A program made the position numbers and the translations under genes. A stretch of DNA of 5,017 nt, from NCBI GenBank assembly GCA_023230665.1, contig JALNWY010000201.1, forward strand, positions 1-5,017, in the 5' to 3' direction. This stretch comes from Deltaproteobacteria bacterium (GTDB lineage: Bacteria > Desulfobacterota > Desulfomonilia > UBA1062). Below the pieces are notes generated by a model. The model saw only the letters and a program-made list of their open reading frames with translations, was not told the origin of the DNA and searched no databases. Shown here piece by piece: positions 1-4,742 of this stretch. Each line of letters starts with the position of its first letter. Within the stretch, counting starts at the first letter, position 1.

Positions 1-137
1 GACTCAAGGAGAAAGCCCTTCCCCTGGCCCACGAGGGAAAAGTACGCCTGGACCGGGGTGAGCGTGTCACATGTCAGGCGCTTTCTGACCACCACCCCCT
101 GATCATCCCTGTCCCTGAACACTCTGAATGTCTTCAT
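1..137 (-). CDS. trpE: Anthranilate synthase component I, N-terminal fragment (truncated by window edge)
   Basis: This is the first 45 codons, plus two bases of codon 46, of a minus-strand gene that runs off the left edge. The translation begins MKTFRVFRDRDDQGVVVRKR and continues with LTPVQAYFSLVGQGKGFLLE. The TPVxAYxxL...GFLLES pattern is the typical N-terminal segment of TrpE/PabB-type chorismate-using enzymes, ahead of the chorismate-binding domain, which is not in the window. TrpE makes anthranilate from chorismate and glutamine-derived ammonia, the first committed step of tryptophan synthesis. The ATG (137-135) is preceded by AAAGGG with 7-base spacing. PabB or an isochorismate synthase would be hard to exclude from this short piece alone. 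The Trp-rich leader peptide and attenuator immediately upstream strongly favour trpE as the first gene of a trp operon. Confidence 0.88.
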   Translation of the reverse strand, partial: MKTFRVFRDRDDQGVVVRKRLTCDTLTPVQAYFSLVGQGKGFLLE

Positions 138-153
138 TGCGATACCCTTTCAC

Positions 154-197
154 GCAAAAAGGCGGCAGGCTCGTCGGGAGCCTGCCGCCTTTTTTGC
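154..197 (-). terminator. trp operon attenuator (rho-independent terminator hairpin)
   Basis: A perfect 17-bp inverted repeat has arms at 178-194 and 156-172 around a 5-base loop (173-177). The stem is GC-rich (GGCGGCAGGCTC core) and the minus-strand transcript ends in a run of five U at 160-156. Flanking GC pairs can extend the arms towards 154 and 197. It sits between the Trp-rich leader peptide and the trpE ribosome binding site, and ends 18 bases before the trpE ATG. A strong terminator directly in front of the first structural gene is what an attenuator should look like. It also has a T-run on the plus strand (190-195) and could work in both directions, but no plus-strand gene enters it from the left, so attenuation of trpE is the likelier role. 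Confidence 0.9.
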
Positions 198-222
198 CTG
201 TACTCTTTTAAAAAAAGTCGCT

Positions 223-276
223 CTAGGGCAAACCTCCCGCCACCTCATTCTCCAGGAAACGCCACCACCACGACAT
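223..276 (-). CDS. trpL: trp operon leader peptide, 17 aa with three consecutive Trp
   Basis: A minus-strand short ORF runs from ATG at 276-274 to TAG at 225-223 and encodes MSWWWRFLENEVAGGLP. Three adjacent TGG codons (270-262) follow the second codon. Trp is the rarest amino acid in most proteins, so WWW in a 17-residue peptide between a promoter and a terminator upstream of trpE is diagnostic of ribosome-mediated attenuation. Charged tRNA-Trp lets the ribosome reach the stop and the terminator forms; shortage stalls it at the Trp codons and permits readthrough. The ribosome binding site is weak: GGAAAA begins about 18 bases upstream of the ATG. An in-frame ATG at 336-334 would give a 37-residue form, but it coincides with the predicted transcription start. 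There is no homology argument, since leader peptides are not conserved beyond the Trp run. Confidence 0.85.
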   Translation of the reverse strand: MSWWWRFLENEVAGGLP

Positions 277-342
277 GGTTGCAGCACGTTTTCCAACGAA
301 TCCGCCTCTTTTGCCCTCAAGCACTCGTATCAACATGATGTT

Positions 343-372
343 TCTATACGCAGAAACATTTTGTCCTGTCAA
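343..372 (-). promoter_or_regulatory. Putative sigma70 promoter of the trp operon
   Basis: On the minus strand a perfect -35 hexamer TTGACA (372-367) is followed after 18 bases by TATAGA (348-343, 4/6 to the -10 consensus). The predicted start falls near position 336, so the leader transcript would run about 60 bases to trpL and about 200 bases to trpE. I saw no clear TrpR-type palindromic operator overlapping it. The assignment is by consensus match and position, not by experiment. Confidence 0.65.
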
Positions 373-441
373 CGATATTTTTCTTGAGCCGCCCTTTTCC
401 TGGTCATCTGTCCGAAAAGTCTGGAACGATATGACATGGCC

Positions 442-471
442 TTGATTTTTCCTCCGGCAAGGTGCTAGTAT
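442..471 (+). promoter_or_regulatory. Candidate promoter P1 of fbp-fba (extended -10)
   Basis: TTGATT (442-447, 4/6) lies 18 bases before TAGTAT (466-471, 4/6). The -10 hexamer is preceded by TGC (463-465), an extended -10 element that can compensate for a weak -35. The start would fall near 478, giving a leader of about 50 bases to the fbp ATG. It competes with the second candidate at 475-503; sequence alone does not decide which is used. Confidence 0.4.
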
Positions 472-474
472 TCC

Positions 475-503
475 TTGAGAACACAAGAATCTCCGGATAT
501 TAC
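475..503 (+). promoter_or_regulatory. Candidate promoter P2 of fbp-fba
   Basis: TTGAGA (475-480, 5/6) is followed after 17 bases by TATTAC (498-503, 4/6). The predicted start near 510 would leave a leader of only about 20 bases, just enough for the ribosome binding site at 515-524. The hexamers match better than P1, but there is no extended -10. Confidence 0.4.
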
Positions 504-528
504 TACCTGTATACAAAGGGGAGGCACT

Positions 529-1545
529 ATGAATCACAAAGTCATCTCTCTTGACAGACACATCATCGATGAACAGCGGAGGTATGGCGGCAAAGGGGAT
601 TTCAGCGCGATTCTGAGCCAGATCATCTTCGCGGCCAAGATCGTTGCGGCCCAGGTTGCCCATGCCGGGCTCGTGGAAGACATTCTCGGCCGCACCGGCA
701 ACACGAATGTCCAGGGGGAGGAAGTCCAGAAACTCGATGTCTATGCCAACAACATGTTCATCAGCGCGCTGGACTATATCGGCAAGGTCTGCGTCATGGC
801 CTCCGAGGAGGTCCCGGATCTGATCATGCTGCCTAAGCAGCACCCGAAAGGCGAATACGTGGTCATGTTCGACCCGCTGGACGGCTCGTCCAACGTCGAT
901 GTGAACGTCTCCATCGGGACCATCTTCGGAATCTACAAGCGCGTCTCCGACGGCGAAGACGGCGTTCTGGAAGACTGCCTCCAGCCAGGCAGCCAGCTCT
1001 TCGGGGCCGGCTACATCATCTACAGCTCGAGCGTCAACCTCGTATATTCCACCGGAAACGGCGTGAACGTCTTCAGTCTCGACCCGAGCGTGGGCGAGTT
1101 CGTGCTCTCCAACCCCGATATCAAGATCCCGCCCCGGGGCAAGATCTATAGCGCGAACGAAGGAAATTACCTCTACTGGAAGAAGGGCACCCGGGAGTAC
1201 ATCGACCATCTCAAGTCAGATAGCAACAAGACCGGCAAGCCCTATTCTTCGCGCTATATCGGCTCGCTCGTGGCCGACTTTCACCGCAACCTGCTCAAAG
1301 GCGGCATTTTCCTGTACCCTGAAGACATCAAAGACCCGAAGAAGCCCACCGGCAAGCTGAGGCTCCTCTACGAGGCCAACCCCCTGGCGTATATCGCCGA
1401 GCAGGCAGGAGGCTATGCATCCACCGGGTACGAGCGGATCCTCGACATCAAGCCTGACAAGCTTCACCAGCGGGTGCCGCTGATCATTGGCTCGAAAGAA
1501 GACGTGCTCGAGTACGAGGAGTTTGCGAAGAAGAACAATCTCTGA
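529..1545 (+). CDS. fbp: Class I fructose-1,6-bisphosphatase
   Basis: Encodes 338 residues, the usual length for class I FBPase. The enzyme is a cytosolic Mg-dependent phosphatase that hydrolyses fructose-1,6-bisphosphate to fructose-6-phosphate, the irreversible step of gluconeogenesis. Visible signatures are NVQGEEVQKLDVYAN (60-74), the acidic pair E93-E94, the metal-binding motif FDPLDGSSN (114-122, with D115 and D118), SSRYIGSLVADFHRN (240-254), the sugar-phosphate-binding stretch GKLRLLYEANP (275-285, with E282 matching the family metal ligand), and RVPLIIGS near the C-terminus (315-322). The start is set by AAAGGGGAGG at 515-524, 4 bases before ATG; the frame is open back to 475, but those 18 extra codons do not resemble the family. 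The aldolase gene follows after 56 bases, suggesting an operon. No missing catalytic residue was seen. Confidence 0.95.
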   Translation: MNHKVISLDRHIIDEQRRYGGKGDFSAILSQIIFAAKIVAAQVAHAGLVEDILGRTGNTNVQGEEVQKLDVYANNMFISALDYIGKVCVMASEEVPDLIMLPKQHPKGEYVVMFDPLDGSSNVDVNVSIGTIFGIYKRVSDGEDGVLEDCLQPGSQLFGAGYIIYSSSVNLVYSTGNGVNVFSLDPSVGEFVLSNPDIKIPPRGKIYSANEGNYLYWKKGTREYIDHLKSDSNKTGKPYSSRYIGSLVADFHRNLLKGGIFLYPEDIKDPKKPTGKLRLLYEANPLAYIAEQAGGYASTGYERILDIKPDKLHQRVPLIIGSKEDVLEYEEFAKKNNL

Positions 1546-1601
1546 TAACGAAACAGATCCAAAACAAACAGCTTTCGTAGCACAGACCAAGGAGGTCATA
1601 T

Positions 1602-2876
1602 ATGGGTTTTTCCGCAGATTTCGACAAGGCACTCCAGATCGGAAGGCCGCCGAACATTCAAAAGCTGTTCCCCAACTCCCGGGCCCTGATCGTCAGTGGC
1701 AAGGTGATCGACCGGGCCATGCTGAAAAAGGGCCACGCCATGACCATGGCCGCAAACGGCCGCAACTCCGTGGTGATCCGGGCTGCGCTCAAGGCCGCCC
1801 AGAGGGCCAATGCCGCCATCATTATCGAGATCGCGAAGTCCGAGAGCGGCTACTGCCTGGTGAATATGTGGAACCTCGCACAATATGTAAACACCTTCTG
1901 CAACGAACTGGGCATCACCATCCCGGTGGCCGTGCACGCCGACCACTTCGGCCTGAAAAAGCCTGTGGAAGTGAACGCGGCCAAGATCGATGTTCCCTCG
2001 ATGTTCGATTTCGGGATCACCTCGGTGGCCATCGACGCATCTCATATGAGCGAGGAGCAGAATCTGCTCGCCAACATCGCACTGAACCCCTTCATCCCGC
2101 CCTGGGCCGGATACGAGACCGAGGTGGGCGAGATCAGGGGCAAGGAAGGCCTGTCCACCCCGGCAGAGGCGCTCTTCCTCATCCAGGGGCTCAATGCCCA
2201 CGGGATCTTCCCTGACTGGATCGCCCTGAACAACGGCACCTCCCACGGCATCGAAGAAAGCAGCGCAGGCATCCAGGTGGAGCTCACCAGGGAGATCCAC
2301 GAGGTGCTGGAGCCCTACCGGGTCTCCGGGGCCCAGCACGGCACGTCGGGCAACAGCGTTGAACGCCTCAAGAGGATCGCCGACGAGACCCGGACTACCA
2401 AGGCCAATGTGGCAACCGCCCTGCAGATGATCTCCTGGGGCGTGAAGGTGAATGAATTCGGCAACGCGTTTCTGGATGAGTCCGGTAATTTCATCAAGAT
2501 CCCCGATCAGGGCGTGACCGGGGATCTCTGGCAGGAAATGGTCTCCTATGCCCAGTCCAAGTCCTGGAAAAAGGGCGACTACAAAAAGCTCAACCTTCCT
2601 TTCGAGACCAGGCTGCTCTCCCAGTCGCGGGATATCCGTGAGCGCATGGAAAAGCCGGTTGAGGATTTCGTCTATGATCTCCTGGTCAACTGCTTCAACG
2701 CCGCAGACACGGCGCCGCTCGCCATTGAAGAAATTCTCCGGGCAGGCTCATACGATGTGGGCGTCAAAGCAGAGCGCATCGAGGACCCGGATGACTGGAC
2801 GCCGGGCAAGATAACCGAACGGGCGATTAAACTCCACCGGGAAGAAGAGCTTCCTGCCGGTGATTTCGAGGACTGA
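1602..2876 (+). CDS. fba: Class II (zinc-dependent) fructose-bisphosphate aldolase, long divergent form
   Basis: Encodes 424 residues, longer than the roughly 280-360 of typical class II aldolases. It probably condenses glyceraldehyde-3-phosphate and dihydroxyacetone phosphate to fructose-1,6-bisphosphate, feeding the upstream FBPase. Class II landmarks are HADH (112-115, with D114 as likely acid/base and H115 as likely zinc ligand), the acidic motif ETEVGEIRGKE (172-182), NNGTSHG (210-216, with H215) and AQHGTSGN (244-251, with H246). The family motif NIDTD/NVATE, which contacts substrate, reads VNEFGNAF (283-290): the Asn is kept (N284) and the rest differs. Beyond it is a long C-terminal region (about 300-424) ending DDWTPGKITERAIKLHREEE. 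The start has an excellent Shine-Dalgarno, AAGGAGG at 1589-1595, 6 bases from ATG. Sugar-bisphosphate specificity is inferred from the fbp neighbour; a related ketose-bisphosphate aldolase activity is possible. Confidence 0.87.
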   Translation: MGFSADFDKALQIGRPPNIQKLFPNSRALIVSGKVIDRAMLKKGHAMTMAANGRNSVVIRAALKAAQRANAAIIIEIAKSESGYCLVNMWNLAQYVNTFCNELGITIPVAVHADHFGLKKPVEVNAAKIDVPSMFDFGITSVAIDASHMSEEQNLLANIALNPFIPPWAGYETEVGEIRGKEGLSTPAEALFLIQGLNAHGIFPDWIALNNGTSHGIEESSAGIQVELTREIHEVLEPYRVSGAQHGTSGNSVERLKRIADETRTTKANVATALQMISWGVKVNEFGNAFLDESGNFIKIPDQGVTGDLWQEMVSYAQSKSWKKGDYKKLNLPFETRLLSQSRDIRERMEKPVEDFVYDLLVNCFNAADTAPLAIEEILRAGSYDVGVKAERIEDPDDWTPGKITERAIKLHREEELPAGDFED

Positions 2877-2942
2877 TTCCTTTGCGAATCGCCCTTGACG
2901 ATTACGGATTTCTGTGGCATGAGCATTGACGTTTTGTCACTT

Positions 2943-2948
2943 TAGAAT
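2943..2948 (+). promoter_or_regulatory. Possible -10 element upstream of rpoZ-dnaJ
   Basis: TAGAAT (5/6 to TATAAT) lies 15 bases upstream of the rpoZ ATG. The sequence 17 bases further upstream, TGAGCA (2920-2925), is only a 3/6 match to the -35 consensus. Two TTGACG hexamers occur at 2895 and 2926, but neither is at a workable distance from this -10. A start from here would give a very short leader. The 87-base gap after the aldolase gene contains no convincing terminator, so rpoZ-dnaJ may be partly or wholly read from the fbp-fba transcript. Confidence 0.25.
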
Positions 2949-2963
2949 CCGGAAAGGGACGCT

Positions 2964-3158
2964 ATGGCACGAGTAACAATAGAAGATTGCCTTGAAAAGG
3001 TACACGACCGTTTTTCTCTCGCAATAGCTGCATCCAAGCGCACCAAGCAGCTCATGAAAGGTGCTTCTCCGCTTTCCAAACGCAAGGAGAACAGGCCTGT
3101 GGTGACTGCGCTGAGAGAGCTGGCAGAAGGTAAGATATCCCTGAACGAGAGGTCATGA
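2964..3158 (+). CDS. rpoZ: DNA-directed RNA polymerase omega subunit
   Basis: Encodes 64 residues, MARVTIEDCLEKVHDRFSLA at the N-terminus. The MARVTxEDCLEKV start, the RF...AASKRTKQL helix (17-30) and the RPVVTALRELAEGKI segment (44-58) are the conserved core of omega. Omega binds the beta-prime subunit, helping RNA polymerase assembly and, in many bacteria, ppGpp response. The protein lacks the C-terminal tail that takes E. coli omega to about 90 residues; short forms are common outside the gammaproteobacteria. GGAAAGGG at 2951-2958 serves as ribosome binding site, 5 bases before ATG. The stop codon overlaps the dnaJ start (ATGA at 3155-3158), so the two are cotranscribed and probably translationally coupled. 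Omega is more often found next to gmk, so pairing with dnaJ is notable. Confidence 0.93.
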   Translation: MARVTIEDCLEKVHDRFSLAIAASKRTKQLMKGASPLSKRKENRPVVTALRELAEGKISLNERS

Positions 3159-4258
3159 CCAAGCGGGATTATTACGAAATTCTCGGGGTTTCTCGATCGG
3201 CCTCTGCCGAGGAAATCAAAAAGGCCTACCGGCAACTTGCACTGAAGAACCACCCGGACAGGAATCCCGGCGACCACGAGGCCGAGGCCCGTTTCAAGGA
3301 AGCCGCCGAGGCCTACGAGGTGCTGCGCGACGCAGACAAGCGCCGCATGTACGACCAGTACGGCCACGAGGGACTCCGGGGCGCCGGCTTCCGTGGGTTC
3401 TCCAACTTCGACGATATCTTCAGCAGCTTCTCGGATATCTTCGGCGAGGTGTTCGGGTTCTCCCCGGGCATGAGGTCCCAGCGCAGGAGGCCGGCCCGGG
3501 GCGCTGACCTGAGGTATGACGCATCCATCACCCTCGAAGAGGCTTACCGGGGCACTGAAACCGAGCTCAAGATCCCCAAGGTGGAAACCTGCGACCGCTG
3601 TCAGGGGACCGGGTCCGAGCCCGGAACATCACCCGAGCCGTGCGGTATCTGCGGGGGCAGGGGCCAGGTCTACCGGACCCAGGGGTTTTTCACCATTTCT
3701 TCGACATGCGCGCACTGCCGGGGGACGGGGCAGGTCATTCCCAAGCCGTGCAAGGTCTGCAGGGGTTCAGGCACCATAACCCGGGAAAAGCAGCTCAAGG
3801 TAAAGATCCCTCCGGGCGTGGACACCGGGGCCACCATGCGCATCTCCGGAGAAGGCGAAGCCGGAGAACTGGGCGGGCCTCCGGGCGACCTCTACGTGTT
3901 CATCGAGGTCAAGCAGCACGAGACCTTTGTCAGGCATGGCGACGACCTCTACCTCGAAACCACGGTCCCGTTCGTTCAGGCGGCGCTCGGCGCTACCATC
4001 AAGATACCCACGCTCGACGGGCCTGAGGTTGACCTGGCTCTCAAGCCGGGTACCCAGCCGGGCGACATCTACACCATCAGGGACAAGGGTATGAAGCGCC
4101 TGCGCGCAGGCGGCCACGGGTCGCTGAACGTGGGCGTCAAGGTGGAGATCCCCAGGAAGCTGAGCAAGGAGCAGGAAGAACTGCTCCGCCGTTTTGCGGA
4201 AACCACGCAGGACACGGTGAAGAAACCCTCCCGGGCCAAGAAACTGTTCAACTTCTGA
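3155..4258 (+). CDS. dnaJ: Type I (class A) Hsp40 co-chaperone DnaJ
   Basis: Encodes 367 residues with the full class A architecture. The J domain (1-70) has the KRDYYEILGV start and the HPD motif (33-35) that stimulates DnaK ATPase. The Gly/Phe-rich linker (about 71-115) contains DDIF and SDIF. The zinc-binding domain has all four CxxCxGxG repeats: C146/C149, C163/C166, C185/C188 and C199/C202. The C-terminal substrate-binding domains (about 210-345) include the GDLYVFIEVKQHETFVRHGD stretch. It delivers unfolded clients to DnaK in the cytoplasm. The ATG overlaps the rpoZ stop by 4 bases; GAGAGG at 3147-3152 is only 2 bases from the ATG, so coupling to rpoZ translation is likely. The start is fixed by the family N-terminus. 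Being full-length with all motifs, it should be functional. CbpA is excluded because it lacks the zinc repeats. Confidence 0.96.
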   Translation: MTKRDYYEILGVSRSASAEEIKKAYRQLALKNHPDRNPGDHEAEARFKEAAEAYEVLRDADKRRMYDQYGHEGLRGAGFRGFSNFDDIFSSFSDIFGEVFGFSPGMRSQRRRPARGADLRYDASITLEEAYRGTETELKIPKVETCDRCQGTGSEPGTSPEPCGICGGRGQVYRTQGFFTISSTCAHCRGTGQVIPKPCKVCRGSGTITREKQLKVKIPPGVDTGATMRISGEGEAGELGGPPGDLYVFIEVKQHETFVRHGDDLYLETTVPFVQAALGATIKIPTLDGPEVDLALKPGTQPGDIYTIRDKGMKRLRAGGHGSLNVGVKVEIPRKLSKEQEELLRRFAETTQDTVKKPSRAKKLFNF

Positions 4259-4296
4259 GGCGTCTCAACTCCGGAGCATTCCCTTTGGAAGCGGGC

Positions 4297-4641
4297 TTAC
4301 TTGTCGCTGTCCTTGATGACCCGGGACGGGTCGCTCCTTAAGTTTTCGATTTTCGACTTGAACTCATCCGTGGGTTTGACCCCGGCCTTCTGCAGCATAT
4401 GCTCCGCGTGCAGCCCGATGTTTCTTGAGTCCTTATAGAAATCACCGGACTTTCCGGCCTTGGGGTCATAGGAAGCAAGCCGGTCCGACTGGGACTGGTG
4501 ATAGTTGACCCGGGAGATGAGCCGTTTGAGCTCTTTGCCCCCGCACGCCCGGCAGCAGAGGTCTTCAGGGTCGCCGAACCCCTGCACGAAGAAGCTGCTG
4601 ATGCGGCCGCACGAGGTGCATTTGTATTCGTAGATGGGCAT
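4297..4641 (-). CDS. FmdB-family zinc-ribbon protein
   Basis: Encodes 114 residues on the minus strand, converging on dnaJ. The N-terminus MPIYEYKCTSCG is the hallmark of the FmdB/CxxC_CxxC_SSSS putative regulatory family. Two CxxC knuckles, C8-C11 and C30-C33 (with an extra C29), form a probable zinc ribbon of about 40 residues, followed by KELKRLISRV. The remaining C-terminal part (about 47-114) is charged and hydrophilic, without a recognised domain or membrane segment. The biochemical function of the family is poorly established; the name comes from a gene beside a formamidase/amidase operon, so a regulatory role is only suggested. GAGGGGAG lies just before ATG. It lies 101 bases downstream of dnaK on the same strand, so cotranscription by readthrough is possible. 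The gene symbol is left blank because function is unknown. Confidence 0.85.
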   Translation of the reverse strand: MPIYEYKCTSCGRISSFFVQGFGDPEDLCCRACGGKELKRLISRVNYHQSQSDRLASYDPKAGKSGDFYKDSRNIGLHAEHMLQKAGVKPTDEFKSKIENLRSDPSRVIKDSDK

Positions 4642-4675
4642 ACGCTCCCCTCATCCTCCCCGGCAGGAAAACAAC

Positions 4676-4724
4676 AGGGGCGAAAAACCCGGGATGCATT
4701 GCTCCGCAAGGGTTTTTTGCCCCT
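4676..4724 (-). terminator. Inverted repeat between dnaK and the zinc-ribbon gene, possible terminator
   Basis: Arms at 4676-4690 and 4710-4724 are 15 bases each and complementary except for one position (G4682 against T4718, a mismatch or wobble), with a 19-base loop. In the minus-strand transcript the hairpin starts 18 bases after the dnaK stop, reads GGGGC-A-run-CCC, loop, GGG-U-run-CGCCCC, and is followed by the U-rich GUUGUUUUCC. It could terminate or attenuate dnaK transcription, or act as an mRNA 3' stabiliser, reducing expression of the downstream gene. The U-run inside the stem and only a modest trailing U-tract make it an atypical intrinsic terminator. Confidence 0.55.
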
Positions 4725-4742
4725 TACCATACCGGAAAAGGT

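Noticed and set aside
475..528. 18-codon N-terminal extension of FBPase starting at TTG 475
   Set aside because: The extra residues do not resemble the family, and a strong ribosome binding site (515-524) directly precedes the ATG at 529.
223..1209. Long minus-strand open frame of 328 codons opposite fbp
   Set aside because: It is antisense to a well-supported FBPase, and its composition (Asp-, Val-, His-rich) is typical of a shadow of GC-rich coding DNA. Only its last 17 codons, lying outside fbp, are meaningful, as the trp leader peptide.
1596..2339. Minus-strand open frame of 247 codons opposite the aldolase gene
   Set aside because: It is fully antisense to a gene with clear family motifs, has no ribosome binding site or recognisable domain, and looks like a codon-bias artefact.
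2497..2527. Perfect 9-bp inverted repeat AGATCCCCG/CGGGGATCT inside the aldolase gene
   Set aside because: It lies inside conserved coding sequence, has a 13-base loop and no U-tract. In 5 kb of GC-rich DNA it is compatible with chance.
2887..2903. Small inverted repeat AATCG/CGATT after the aldolase stop as a terminator
   Set aside because: It has only 5 base pairs with a 7-base loop and no following T-run, so it is too weak to call.
2915..2930. Sigma54-like sequence TGGCATGAGCATTGAC upstream of rpoZ
   Set aside because: The spacing and the -24 GG fit, but the essential -12 GC is replaced by GA, and no activator-binding site is visible. A sigma54 promoter for rpoZ would also be unexpected.
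3640..4026. Second plus-strand frame inside dnaJ
   Set aside because: It is an out-of-frame shadow of the DnaJ zinc-finger region, rich in Arg, Gly and His, with no ribosome binding site or domain.
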